Assembly: GCF_000195295.1 (NCBI RefSeq)
Contig: NC_015388.1
Span: 1,178,001-1,242,000, forward strand
Source: Desulfobacca acetoxidans DSM 11109
Lineage (GTDB): Bacteria > Desulfobacterota > Desulfobaccia > Desulfobaccales > Desulfobaccaceae
Reading direction: 5' to 3'
Length of the DNA: 64,000 nucleotides
Position numbers and translations under genes: made by a program. A model generated the notes under the pieces. That model did not search any database, was not told the origin of the DNA, and worked only from the letters and a program-made list of their open reading frames with translations. Shown here piece by piece: positions 36,830 to 46,141 of the stretch. Position 1 is the stretch's first letter; each line of letters starts with the position of its first letter.

Positions 36830-38674
36830 TTAACCCATCTTACATACCCCGTGGGTGCACTTGCCGGCGATGTGGTCCTCGAACTCCTGGCGGAAGCGTT
36901 TCAGCAGGCTGAAGAGCGGCGCCGGGGCCGTCTGGCCCAGGGGGCAGAACGAGGCGTCCATCATGGTCTTGCCCAGCCTCTCCAAAAAATCGAGGTCGCC
37001 GGGCTGCCCCTTGCCCTCCCAGATGCGGGTCAGGGTCTGCAGGAGCTGGCGCGTCCCTTCCCGGCAGGGGGTGCACTGGCCGCAGGACTCGTGGGCGAAG
37101 AAGACCGCCACGCTGCGGGCGAAGTCCACGGCGCAGACGGATTCATCCATCACCAGCATGGTTCCCGAACCCAAAGCGCCGCCCACCTTGGCCATGCCGA
37201 AGTCAACCGGCACGTCCAGGGCCTCGGGGCCGACGATACCGGCCGAGGCGCCCCCGGTCTGGCACATCTTGAACTTCCCGCCGTCCCGCATGCCGCCGCC
37301 ATAGGTGTCGATGAGCTCTCTTAGCGTGATGCCCGCCGGGACCTCCACGATCTGCGGCGTCCGGACATGGCCGATGATCTGGTAGATCTTGGTGCCGGTG
37401 GTGTCGGCCGTGCCCAGGGATTTGTACCACTCCCCACCTCGGGTGATAATGGCCGGGATTGCCGCCAGGGTCTCGACGTTGTTGACAATTGTCGGCTTCT
37501 GCCACAATCCTGCCACCCCCGGGAAAGGCGGCTTGGAGCGGGGATAGCCCCGTTTGCCTTCGATGGACTCGATCAGCGCCGTCTCCTCGCCGCAGATGTA
37601 GCAGCCGAACCCGGAGCGGACCTCGATGTCGAAGGAGAAGCCGCGGCCGAAGAGGTTTTCTCCGAGATATCCCTTAGCCCTTGCCTGCGCAATGGCCGTA
37701 GCCAGCCGGTGTTTACAGAGGTAGTACTCCCCCCGGCAGTAGATATAGCCCTTGTCGGCCCCCACTGCGAACCCGGCGATGGCCATGCCCTCCAAGAGCT
37801 TGTGGGGGTCGCCTTCGACGATGTAGCGGTCTTTGATGGTGCCCGGCTCGCCCTCATCCAGGTTGCAGATGATGTATTTCTGGGGAACGTCCAGGGGCCG
37901 GGTAAAGGACCACTTCAGTCCGGTGGGGAAACCCGCCCCGCCCCGGCCCCGCAGGCCGGAGGCCTTGACCTCTTCCACGATCTTTTCCGGGGTCATGCCG
38001 GTGAGCGCCTGTTTCAGGGCCTGGTAGCCGCCCTTGGCCAGGTAGTCGTCGATCTTCTCGGGATCGATGACCCCGACGTTCTCCAGGAGGATCAATTCTC
38101 CCGGGGCCTGTTTGTAGCTGCGGAAGGCGTTGGTGCTGTAGGGCAGTTTTTTATAGTCCGGGGCCTTCCCGGCCCGGTAGTCGGCCAGGATCTGCCTGAT
38201 CTTGTCCTTGGTGAGGTTGCCGTGCACCACCTCGTTGATCTGCATGGCCGGGGCCACTTCGCAGACCCCCAGGCAGGCGGTGGTCTCCAAGGTGAAGAGG
38301 CCGTCCTTGGTGGTGTGCTTGAGCGGCACACCCAACTCGGCCTGGGTGAATTCCAGCAGGTTGTCGGCCCCCTGGATGTGGCAGGGAGGTGATTCGCAGA
38401 AGCGGATGACGTACTTCCCCTTGGGCCGCCAGGTATACATGGAATAGAAGCTCATGACCCCAAAGACATCGCTGCCGGGGATGTTGAGGCCGGTGGCGAT
38501 GCGGTCCTGGACCGTAGGCGGCAGACAGCCGATCTCTTCCTGAACCGCCTGGAGGACCGGCATCAGGTTGCCGGGGACATTCCGATACGACTCAATGATG
38601 CTGTCGATGGCGTTCCACTGCTCCGGGGTGATCTCCGGGGCCGGAGCGCTGTGCGAATGGCAGTGTGCAGACAT
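36830..38674 (-). CDS. NuoE-NuoF fusion, formate dehydrogenase beta subunit, copy 1
   Basis: 614 aa cytosolic electron-transfer subunit that links formate dehydrogenase to NAD. The NuoE part (1-160) has the thioredoxin-like [2Fe-2S] site CESPPC...CLGVC. The NuoF part (about 185-610) has the FMN/NADH loop RGRGGAGFPTGLKW, CNLDEGEPGTIKDR, YICGEETALIESIEG and the [4Fe-4S] motif SCGQCTPCREGT...CPLG. It ends at KCTHGVCKMG and lacks the extra C-terminal ferredoxin domain of HydB/HylB proteins. ATG 38674 has GGAGG 8 nt upstream and lies 14 bp after fdhA1. A NuoE-NuoF fusion is also known in the FDH1 of Methylobacterium. Nearly identical copies follow at 50.7, 56.8 and 62.2 kb. Confidence 0.92.
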   Translation of the reverse strand: MSAHCHSHSAPAPEITPEQWNAIDSIIESYRNVPGNLMPVLQAVQEEIGCLPPTVQDRIATGLNIPGSDVFGVMSFYSMYTWRPKGKYVIRFCESPPCHIQGADNLLEFTQAELGVPLKHTTKDGLFTLETTACLGVCEVAPAMQINEVVHGNLTKDKIRQILADYRAGKAPDYKKLPYSTNAFRSYKQAPGELILLENVGVIDPEKIDDYLAKGGYQALKQALTGMTPEKIVEEVKASGLRGRGGAGFPTGLKWSFTRPLDVPQKYIICNLDEGEPGTIKDRYIVEGDPHKLLEGMAIAGFAVGADKGYIYCRGEYYLCKHRLATAIAQARAKGYLGENLFGRGFSFDIEVRSGFGCYICGEETALIESIEGKRGYPRSKPPFPGVAGLWQKPTIVNNVETLAAIPAIITRGGEWYKSLGTADTTGTKIYQIIGHVRTPQIVEVPAGITLRELIDTYGGGMRDGGKFKMCQTGGASAGIVGPEALDVPVDFGMAKVGGALGSGTMLVMDESVCAVDFARSVAVFFAHESCGQCTPCREGTRQLLQTLTRIWEGKGQPGDLDFLERLGKTMMDASFCPLGQTAPAPLFSLLKRFRQEFEDHIAGKCTHGVCKMG

Positions 38675-38688
38675 GGTTTTTCCTCCCT

Positions 38689-41397
38689 CTATCCTGCCTT
38701 CTCAATTTTGACGGCACAGGCCTTATACTCCGCAGTCTGTGAGACAGGATCAAAGGCCGCGTGGGTGAGCCAGTTGGCGCAGCCCTCTCGGAAATGGAAG
38801 GCCATCCACACCATGCCCGGCGGTACTTGGGGTGTGACCAATGCCTTGACCATGACCTGCCCGCGTCGGGTGGAGAGCTTGATCTTTTCCCCATTGCTGA
38901 TTCCCAACGCAGCGGCATCGGCCGGAGAAATATCCGCCGTTTCTTCCCCTAACCTTTCATTAAGTCCAACGCTGCGGCCGGTCTGGGTACGGGAATGATA
39001 ATGATAGAGGCGGCGGCCGGTGCTGAGGACAAAAGGATATTCAGCATCCGGCACTTCCGCCGGCGGGGTCCAATCCACCGGGGTGAAGACACCCTGACCG
39101 CAGGTGAAGCAGCCATCTTTGTGGAGATAGCAGGTGCCCGGATGCTCCAGGTTGGGCGCCGGCCACTGGACACCGTCTCCCTCAATGCGGAAGTATTTAA
39201 TTCCCGCCAGGGCCGGGGCCAGATGAGAGACCTCGTTATCCCAGATCTCCTGGGCGCTATTGGAGGCCCATTCCTGTCCCAGACGTTTAGCCAGTTCCTT
39301 GAATATCCACCAGTTGGGTTTGGCCTGGCCCGGGGGCTGCTTGACTTTCCGCACCCGGTTGACCCGGCGTTCGCTGCTGGCAAAGGTGCCGTCGTCCTCA
39401 CACCAGGCCGCGGCCGGGAAGATGACGTCGGCAAATCGGGTTGTCTCGGTAGGGAAGATATCATGGCAGACCATGAATTCCGCCGAGGCCAGGCACTTCT
39501 CTACATGGTGAATGTCCGGTTCGGTGTTGGCCAGATTCTCCCCGAAGACGTAAAACAACTTGACCTTGCCGGTGGGCAGGCCGTCCATCATCTGGGGCAT
39601 CATCAACCCGTTTTTATCCGGCAGGTCTTTCACTCCCCAGAAGGCCTCGAATTTGGCCCGGGCCGCCGGGTCGATAACCTTTTGGTAGCCGGGAAAAACA
39701 TTCGGGAGTGCTCCCATATCGCAGGCCCCCTGAACGTTGTTCTGACCCCGCAGCGGGTTGACGCCGCCGCACTCAAAACCGACGTTGCCCAGGAGCATTT
39801 GAATATTGGCGGTGCTTAAGACATTATTGACCCCACAGGTGTGCTCGGTGATGCCGAGGGTGTAGATCAGCATCTGGGGTTTGACCGCAGCCATGCGGCG
39901 GGCCACCACCCGGAATAGCTCGGGTTCAATGCCCACAATGGGGGCTGCTTTTTCCGGGGGATATTCCAATACCTTGGCCTTGAGAGCCTCAAAGCCGGTG
40001 CAACAGCTTTCGACATATTTCTGGTCGTACAGGTTTTCAGTAATAAGCACATACATCAAGCCATTCAGGAAAGCCACGTCAGAGCCTACCTTGATGGGGA
40101 CGTGGATATCGGCCATTTCGGCCAGCTTGGTGCGGCGGGGGTCTGCCACGATGAGTTGAGCGCCATTCAAGACGGCGTTCTTCAGGAACGTGGCAGCCAC
40201 TGGATGGGCCTCGGTCATATTCGTGCCGATGCAGAAGAAACCTTTGGCCTTGGGAAAGTCAGCAAAAGAATTGGTCATAGCCCCGGAACCGAATGCAGTC
40301 GCCAGACCGACGACAGTGGGGGCGTGTCAGGTACGGGCGCAGTGATCAATATTGTTGGTCTTGATCACGGCGCGGAAGAGTTTTTGCATCTGATAGGAAT
40401 CTTCGTTGATGCTGCGGGCACAGCTCACCCCAGCAATGGCATCGGGGCCGTGCTTGGCGATGGTATCCTTGATTCTGCCGGCTACCAGGTCCAGGGCCTC
40501 ATCCCAAGAGGCCTCCCGCAGCTCTCCCTCCTTCTTATCTCGAATCAATGGGGTAGTCAGACGTTCTGGGGAATAAATAAAATCATAACCAAACCGGCCC
40601 TTGACGCAAAGCCGACCCTGGTTGGGGGCCGCTCCTTCCACACCGGTGACCTTGACGATGCGCTCGCCCTTCAGGTGCAGGAGCAACTGGCAGCCCACAC
40701 CGCAATACGGACAGGTGGTGCGTACCTTCTGGGTTTCCCAGGAGCGGGCCAGGCCTTTGGCCTTCCTTTCGGTCAAGGCGCCGACGGGACAGGCCTGGAC
40801 GCACTGGCCGCAGAATACACAGTCGGAATCTTTATAGGGCAGATCACTCTTGGCGACGATCTTATTGTGCGAGCCGCGGTAACCGATCTGAATAGCCCGG
40901 TTGACCTGAATCTCATTGCAGGCCCTGACACAGCGGCCACACATGATACACTTGGAAAAGTCCCGAACGATCAGCTTATTATCGTCCTCAAAATAATAGG
41001 GTGTATCGGGCGGCGCCGCAAAGCTGGGAGTAGGAACCTGGTAACGATAGGCCAGGGCCTGGAGCTCACAGGCACCGTTGGCTTCGCAGACCAGGCAGTT
41101 GTGATTGCCGGAGGACAACAGGAGTTCGATAACCATCTTCCGGGCTGCAGTCACGCGCTCTGACTCAGTCTTAATCACCATTCCGGCGGTGGCGGCGGTG
41201 GAGCAGGCGGGCGCCAGGGTGCGCCAACCTTCTATCTCCACCACGCAGACGCGGCAGGAGCCGGTGGGGTGAGTATTTTTCATATAACAGAGGGTGGGGA
41301 TAGAGTATATTCCCGCCTGGCGCGCCACTTCCAGAATAGTCTGCCCCGGATCGAACTCTACCACTCGGCCGTCCAGGGTCAGCGTCGGCTTAGACAT
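38689..41397 (-). CDS. fdhA: Selenocysteine formate dehydrogenase catalytic subunit FdhA1
   Basis: Read through UGA at 40327-40329 this is one 902-aa chain. N-terminal NuoG-like part: [2Fe-2S] cysteines (CYMKNTHPTGSCRVC), the His-Cys3 cluster HNCLVCEANGAC, and ferredoxin motifs CIMCGRCVRAC and CVFCGQCVQACP. The molybdopterin domain starts at CPYCGVGC. Residue 357 is the recoded one, in CAR-T-Sec-HAPTV, directly before the conserved active-site His; the conserved Arg is in PLRGQNNVQGACDMG. FdhA2 and FdhA3 have Cys at this site. GGAGG lies 11 nt before ATG 41397. Oxidises formate or reduces CO2 with Mo or W. Simple ORF callers would split it in two. Confidence 0.93.
40298..40329 (-). promoter_or_regulatory. 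SECIS hairpin with selenocysteine UGA
   Basis: On the coding strand, UGA is followed by 12 nt, then GUCGUC, loop GGUCU and GGCGAC, a fully paired 6-bp stem with one G-U pair. The GGUCU loop starts 18 nt after the UGA, the same spacing and loop core as in E. coli fdhF as I remember it. SelB would bind this hairpin. The aligned region of fdhA2 has no GGUCU loop. Confidence 0.85.
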
Positions 41398-41541
41398 GAC
41401 AAGATTTACCTCCGTCCTTTCTTTGGAATGTGAATCCGATGACCGGCGATACCATCAGAAAAAAATTTTCGTCTGGAACGCCCAGAACCTGACAGAGCCC
41501 GTATGAGTCATGATATCATTTTAGTTGGCTCTTTATCATAA

Positions 41542-41561
41542 TTATGTCATAATTGACATAG
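41542..41561. promoter_or_regulatory. ATG-N10-CAT palindrome b at fdhA1
   Basis: TATGTCA-TAAT-TGACATA core, overlapping the predicted fdhA1 transcript start (near 41560). It matches the operator family found upstream of fdhA2, fdhA3 and modA. Its place could block fdhA1 initiation or serve the divergent FmdE-MoeA gene. Confidence 0.55.
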
Positions 41562-41566
41562 GTTAT

Positions 41567-41595
41567 AGTATAGTGAGCTGAAAAAAACCTGTCAA
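41567..41595 (-). promoter_or_regulatory. Sigma-70 promoter of fdhA1
   Basis: Minus strand TTGACA (41590-41595), 17-bp spacer, TATACT (41567-41572). The predicted leader is about 163 nt and does not contain the folded element found in the fdhA2 and fdhA3 leaders. Confidence 0.75.
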
Positions 41596-41615
41596 TCGCT
41601 AAATGGCAATAATAT

Positions 41616-41635
41616 TAATGTTATTATTAACATAA
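41616..41635. promoter_or_regulatory. ATG-N10-CAT palindrome a upstream of fdhA1
   Basis: ATGTTA-TTAT-TAACAT, centred about 65 bp upstream of the predicted fdhA1 start. That is one helical turn further than the corresponding sites at fdhA2 and fdhA3. Position fits an activator. Confidence 0.55.
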
Positions 41636-41751
41636 AATGGACTAACGTCCATAAATCAAAGGACGGCAGGATTGAGCTTAGCAACGGCGGTAAATATGCC
41701 AGATAGGCACTGTCCGCCGTTCCTTATTTATAAATTTCAGAAGGTGGCGTA

Positions 41752-43386
41752 ATGAATATCGGTCCTTATAGCTGGCAGGAATATTTAGTGATGGTCAAGG
41801 CTTTTCATGGCTACACCGCTCCGGGGGTTCTTGTCGGCGGCTATATGGTCGCAGCGGCTCAACAGAGGTTGCCTGAAGGCGTCCTGTACGATGCTGTCTG
41901 CGAGACCCGCAGTTGCCTCCCGGACGCCATTCAACTCCTTACCCCCTGTTCGGTCGGCAATAATTGGCTGCGAGTCTTCCATTTCGGTCGCTATGCCTTG
42001 AGTCTCTATGACAAATACTGCGGCGAGGGTTGGCGGGTCTATGTGGACCCGGAAAAACTCTCGGATTGGCCGGAGATCAAGACCTGGTTCTTGAAACTCA
42101 AGCCCAAAAAAGAGCAGGATACCCCGCGATTGATGCAAGAAATTGAAGCCGCCGGGGATTCTATCTGCAGCTTGCAGCCGATTCGGATGCAGCCCCAATT
42201 TCTAATGCGCCGGAGCAAAGGAGAGATCGGTATCTGCCCCCAATGCCGCGAGGCTTATCCGATTGCCGACGGTCTTCTCTGTCGGGCCTGCCAGGGAGAA
42301 ACGCCGTACGCTCAAGTACCTGGTGAAATTGGTCCAACGCAGATTGATGCGCCGCTCCTGACCAGAACCCCGGTGGAAAAAGCAGTGGGGCGGACGGCTT
42401 TACACGACATGACAAAGATCATTCCGGGGGTGAGCAAGGGGCCAGCTCTGCTTCATGGCCAGGAAATTACCGTAGGCGACCTCTGCCGGCTGCACCAGAT
42501 GGGGCGCTATCACATCTTTGTCGCCGATAACCAACCCGATCCGGAAGAATGGACGCATGAAGACGCCGCCGCCTTGGCCTTTGCCCAGGCTCTGGCCGGG
42601 CCAGGGGTGTGTTTTAATGGACCACCCCGGGAAGGCAAGATCAACCTGCGGGCCGAGCGCGACGGATTACTGTTGGTAAACCGGGAACGGTTGACCCGGT
42701 TTAATCTGGTAGAAGGGGTGATGTGCGCCGGCCGCCAAGGTTTTCGAATTGTCCGCGAGGGACAGATTATTGCCGGTACCCGGGCTGTTCCTCTGTATCT
42801 GCCGACCGCTGCCTTGCAGCAGGCCCTGACGGTCCTAAAAGCCGGACCGGTCTATGAGGTCCGGTCCCTGCGCCGGGCCCGCGTCGGTATCCTGGTCACC
42901 GGCACCGAAATCGTCCGCGGTCTGGTTCAGGATAAGTTTGCCCCTATAATCCAGGCAAAGGTGGAATATCTGGGCAGCCGGGTTTTGGGAGTAATTATTG
43001 TGCCGGATGAGCGGGAGGCCATCCGTCAGGCGGTAGCCGACCTGCTGGACAAAGGGATTGACCTGTTGGTCACGACCGCCGGCCTATCGGTGGATCCGGA
43101 CGATGTCACCCGTCAGGGGCTGATCGACGCCGGGGCGGAGGACTTGCTCTATGGAGCGCCGATTTTACCCGGAGCCATGACCCTATTGGCCAGTATTGGG
43201 GCGGTGCAGGTTATCGGTGTTCCGGCCTGCGCCCTATATTATAAGAATACCAGCTTTGATCTGTTGCTCCCCCGTCTGCTGACCGGCCTGACCATCACCC
43301 GGCAGGATCTGGCAGCCATGGGACACGGCGCCCTCTGCCAGGAATGCCCCACCTGTACCTTCCCGAAATGCAATTTCGGCTGTTAG
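41752..43386 (+). CDS. FmdE domain fused to MoeA/MoCF-like domain
   Basis: 544 aa. N-terminal FmdE-type domain: FHGYTAPGVLVGGYM (residues 18-32), a Cys-containing CETRSCLPDAIQLLTPCSVGNN segment and the zinc ribbon CPQCREAYPIADGLLCRAC (about 163-181). From about residue 375 there is a molybdopterin-binding MoCF/MoeA fold (VGILVTGTEIVRG, LLVTTAGLSVDPDDVTRQG, GVPACALYY). The C-terminus is Cys-rich (CQECPTCTFPKCNFGC). AAGGTGG precedes the ATG. It is divergent from fdhA1 and shares its control region, so a role in molybdenum/tungsten cofactor insertion into the formate dehydrogenases is likely, but not shown. Confidence 0.8.
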   Translation: MNIGPYSWQEYLVMVKAFHGYTAPGVLVGGYMVAAAQQRLPEGVLYDAVCETRSCLPDAIQLLTPCSVGNNWLRVFHFGRYALSLYDKYCGEGWRVYVDPEKLSDWPEIKTWFLKLKPKKEQDTPRLMQEIEAAGDSICSLQPIRMQPQFLMRRSKGEIGICPQCREAYPIADGLLCRACQGETPYAQVPGEIGPTQIDAPLLTRTPVEKAVGRTALHDMTKIIPGVSKGPALLHGQEITVGDLCRLHQMGRYHIFVADNQPDPEEWTHEDAAALAFAQALAGPGVCFNGPPREGKINLRAERDGLLLVNRERLTRFNLVEGVMCAGRQGFRIVREGQIIAGTRAVPLYLPTAALQQALTVLKAGPVYEVRSLRRARVGILVTGTEIVRGLVQDKFAPIIQAKVEYLGSRVLGVIIVPDEREAIRQAVADLLDKGIDLLVTTAGLSVDPDDVTRQGLIDAGAEDLLYGAPILPGAMTLLASIGAVQVIGVPACALYYKNTSFDLLLPRLLTGLTITRQDLAAMGHGALCQECPTCTFPKCNFGC

Positions 43387-43432
43387 ACCATGTGTAATTG
43401 TAGTTTATCGGCAAACAGAGCTATTGTTGTAA

Positions 43433-43484
43433 AGGCGAATCTTGTATTCGCCCTCACCTAGGGGCGTACACAAGATTCGCCCCT
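43433..43484. repeat. GATTCGCC inverted repeat
   Basis: GGCGAATCTTGTATTCGCC followed by GGGGCG...ACAAGATTCGCCCC. The two halves are inverted with respect to each other and each is itself partly palindromic. Related palindromes occur near 25444 and 25594. It lies downstream of both convergent neighbours and might also terminate transcription. Confidence 0.6.
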
Positions 43485-43527
43485 ACATGGCAATATCTCT
43501 TTCCTTGCAGAAGTTACTTGCAGGCAA

Positions 43528-44283
43528 TCAATCTAAATTTTCATCTCCTTGAGGATTCTGGAGACTCTGCCCATCATAAGACGCTACCAGCGCCGCCACC
43601 TCTGGGGTGCGCGGTTGACTGATGATCGCCTGGGGGCTCCCTCTCTGGGCGATTTTACCAGCAGTGTAGATAAGCAGGGTATCCGCCAGGCTGGTTGCCT
43701 CCAGGAGATCGTGAGTTACCAGGATCACCGGTAGGGCAAACTCGCGGTGAATCTGTTTTAAAAACCGGCGCATCTCCCGCCGCAGGGGATTATCCAGGGC
43801 TGAGAACGGTTCATCCAGGAGCAGGGCCTGTGGTCTTCGGATAAGGGCCCGAGCCAGAGCCACTCTTTGCTTCTGGCCTCCGGAAATCTCTGCCGGGGGT
43901 TTGCGGGCCAACCCCTCCAGATGGAAAATGTGCAACATCTCTTCAACCCGTTGTTCCCTTTCCGTTCGGGATAATCCAGTAGCTCCATAAGCAATGTTCT
44001 GCCGCACCGTCATATGCGGGAAGAGCGCCAGGTCTTGAAAGACATAGCCCAGAGAGCGCCGTTGCGGCGGGACGTTGATTCGCATCCGACTGTCAAACAG
44101 CACCTGGCCGTTGGCGGTAATCCGCCCGGTATCAGGCTGCAGAAATCCGGCGATGAGCTGTAAGGTCAATGACTTACCGGCGCCGGAATAGCCGAAGAGC
44201 ACGGCCAGTTCATTTCCTATCTGCCAGTCCACCTCTAACTTGAAGCCATTGACCCGCTTGATTGCCTGTACCGCCAGCCCCAT
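43528..44283 (-). CDS. modC: Molybdate/tungstate ABC transporter ATPase ModC
   Basis: 251 aa nucleotide-binding subunit. Walker A GYSGAGKSLTL (about 34-44), the signature ISGGQKQRVALARAL and Walker B ALLLDEPFSALD are all present. It is about 100 residues shorter than enterobacterial ModC because the C-terminal TOBE (molybdate-sensing) domain is missing. The start is ATG 44283, overlapping the modB stop by one base (TAATG); longer open frames upstream are in modB's shadow. Confidence 0.92.
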   Translation of the reverse strand: MGLAVQAIKRVNGFKLEVDWQIGNELAVLFGYSGAGKSLTLQLIAGFLQPDTGRITANGQVLFDSRMRINVPPQRRSLGYVFQDLALFPHMTVRQNIAYGATGLSRTEREQRVEEMLHIFHLEGLARKPPAEISGGQKQRVALARALIRRPQALLLDEPFSALDNPLRREMRRFLKQIHREFALPVILVTHDLLEATSLADTLLIYTAGKIAQRGSPQAIISQPRTPEVAALVASYDGQSLQNPQGDENLD

Positions 44284-44951
44284 TACGCCATCCTCCGGCT
44301 GAAACGATTGGCCACGTAGAGGAATAACCCGGATATCAGCGTCAGGAAGATGACCATGAAATTTGCCTGACGCCATTCGCCGCTGCTGGCCAAGGTGTAA
44401 ATGGCCAGCGGCATGGTATCGGTCTTGCCGGGGATGTTCCCGGCCAGCATCAGGGTGGCCCCAAATTCGCCCAAGGCGCGGGCGAAGGTGAGAACGGTTC
44501 CGGCGATGATGCCTTTCTTGGCCAAGGGCAGAACGACCCAGAGGGCCGTGCGCCACTCCGAGTGTCCCAGGGTATAAGAGGCATTGATGAGGTTGCGGTC
44601 CACTGCTTCCAGGGCGGCCCGCGTCGTTTTGATCATCAAGGGCAGGGCCACCACATACGAGGCCAGGACCGCCGCTTGCCAACTGAACATAATGGTCCAG
44701 CCGGTCCACTCGTAGACGAGGCGTCCGATAACGCCGTTGCGGCCGAACAGGATGATCAGATAATAGCCCGTGACCGTAGGCGGCAGGACCAGAGGCAGGG
44801 TCAGGCAGATGTCCAGCAATTCCTTGCCGAAAAAATCTCTGCGGGCCAGCAGATAGGCCATGCCGATCCCGCTGGCCATGACCAATACGGTGGCCAGGCC
44901 GGCCACCTGCAGGGAGAGTTTTAAAGAAAAAAGTGTGGCGCTGTCTAACAT
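44283..44951 (-). CDS. modB: Molybdate/tungstate ABC transporter permease ModB
   Basis: 222 aa inner-membrane subunit with about five to six helices. LPLVLPPTVTGYYLIILFGRNG and the EAA-like loop NASYTLGHSEWRTALWVVLPLAKKGIIAG...RALGEFGATLMLAGNIPGKT are typical of ModB. It lies between modA (103-bp gap) and modC (1-bp overlap). Confidence 0.94.
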   Translation of the reverse strand: MLDSATLFSLKLSLQVAGLATVLVMASGIGMAYLLARRDFFGKELLDICLTLPLVLPPTVTGYYLIILFGRNGVIGRLVYEWTGWTIMFSWQAAVLASYVVALPLMIKTTRAALEAVDRNLINASYTLGHSEWRTALWVVLPLAKKGIIAGTVLTFARALGEFGATLMLAGNIPGKTDTMPLAIYTLASSGEWRQANFMVIFLTLISGLFLYVANRFSRRMA

Positions 44952-45054
44952 AAAAAACAGTTTCCGGTTTTATGTAAACGGTTTCCGGGTGGAAAGGCTG
45001 ATGGTTGGGTCGGAATAGTTTTCTCCCAGCTACCAGGTCTGCGTTATTTTATAC

Positions 45055-45828
45055 TTAATTTTTTGAAACTGGTTTAAACCCATACTTTTTGAGTATGTCC
45101 TGCCCCTCGGCAGAAAGAATCAGGCTGATAAACTCTTTGGCCGCCGCAGTATCGGCGGCGCCTTTGATTAAAGCTAGAGGATACACCACCGGCTTGTGGC
45201 TGGCAGGTGGAGCCAGGGTTATTACCTGCACTTCCTTGGGACGGGTCAAGGCATCGGTTTGGTAAACCAGACCGGCGTCTACTTCCCCTCGGGAGACATA
45301 ATCCAACACCTGCCGGACATTTTCCGCCAGGACCAACTTGGGTTGAATGACATCGGCAATCTTAAAGTAATTAATGACATCCATGGCATATCTTCCCGCC
45401 GGAACCGTCTTGGGATTGCCGATGGCGATCTTTTTTATCTCAGGTCTGGTTAAATCTTGAAAACCGCCAATTTTGACGGATACCTGCCGGGGTTGAACCA
45501 GGACTACCCCGTTGCCGGCAAAATCCTTACGGCTTCCCGGCACTAACATGCCAGCCTGGTCAAGCACATCCATATCTTTCTGAGCCGCCGAAGCAAAGAC
45601 CGCCACCGGCGCCCCTCCCTGAATCTGCCGGGCCAGATCGCCGGAGGCGCCGAAGTTAAAGCTTACTTTGACGTCGGAATGCTTCTTCTGATAGAGTTGG
45701 CCGAGCTCCGTAAAGGCATTTTTCAGGCTGATGGCGGCGGAAACCAGAATTTCCGACTGCGCCCCGGCCCAGACACCAGAACTACTGATGATGTACATAA
45801 TGCCTAACAGAAATACAATCCTCTTCAT
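45055..45828 (-). CDS. modA: Molybdate-binding periplasmic protein ModA
   Basis: 257 aa solute-binding protein with a signal peptide (1-22, cleaved after VWAGA). Oxyanion-binding segments SAAISLKNAFTELG, NFGASGDLARQI and FASAAQKDMD, then VSRGEVDAGLVYQTDA, are typical. It captures molybdate or tungstate for ModBC, needed for the molybdopterin-containing formate dehydrogenases around it. Which metal is preferred cannot be told from sequence. A palindrome overlaps its promoter. Confidence 0.92.
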   Translation of the reverse strand: MKRIVFLLGIMYIISSSGVWAGAQSEILVSAAISLKNAFTELGQLYQKKHSDVKVSFNFGASGDLARQIQGGAPVAVFASAAQKDMDVLDQAGMLVPGSRKDFAGNGVVLVQPRQVSVKIGGFQDLTRPEIKKIAIGNPKTVPAGRYAMDVINYFKIADVIQPKLVLAENVRQVLDYVSRGEVDAGLVYQTDALTRPKEVQVITLAPPASHKPVVYPLALIKGAADTAAAKEFISLILSAEGQDILKKYGFKPVSKN

Positions 45829-45868
45829 GACCGATTTTCCCCCTTAATCTGGTTTATACGACTAATTC

Positions 45869-45897
45869 ATTATATGTCTAGAATAGCATATATTTAA
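45869..45897 (-). promoter_or_regulatory. modA promoter overlapped by operator palindrome
   Basis: Minus strand -10 TATAAT at 45869-45874, with a weak -35 TTAAAT at 45892-45897 (17-bp spacer). The palindrome TATATG-N10-CATATA at 45871-45892 covers part of the -10 and the whole spacer, the position of a repressor site. The fdhA2 upstream site has the same TATATG-N10-CATATA form. Confidence 0.6.
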
Positions 45898-46141
45898 AGA
45901 GAAAAAGAAGAGCAGATTAAACTTTGTTTATCATTCATCAGTGTCTGACAAGTTTTTTTAGGTGGGAAGGGCGGGTGAGGATCTTGGTTTGGTCTACAAT
46001 TCTTTTCGGTACCGATTAAGGTAAAATACGATATCCTCGGAGGTGTCTCAAAGGATCAACATAATAACGGTAGTGTGAGGCCTGGGCCATCGGAGCAAAT
46101 CATCTCAAGTGACCCCCCCGGTGGCTGGCCTGATTTAATCT
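45898..46141. other. Gap upstream of modA
   Basis: Between the modA promoter and the end of rhlE. AT-rich; no gene or clear terminator that I can support. Confidence 0.35.

Noticed and set aside
40278-40329. Apparent nonsense mutation splitting fdhA1 into two genes
   Set aside because: The UGA is at the active-site Cys/Sec position and is followed by a hairpin with GGUCU loop at the fdhF spacing; recoding is far more likely than decay.
43528-44709. Extended 393-codon form of modC
   Set aside because: The first 142 codons are the antiphase of modB; ATG 44283 with the TAATG overlap is the natural start.
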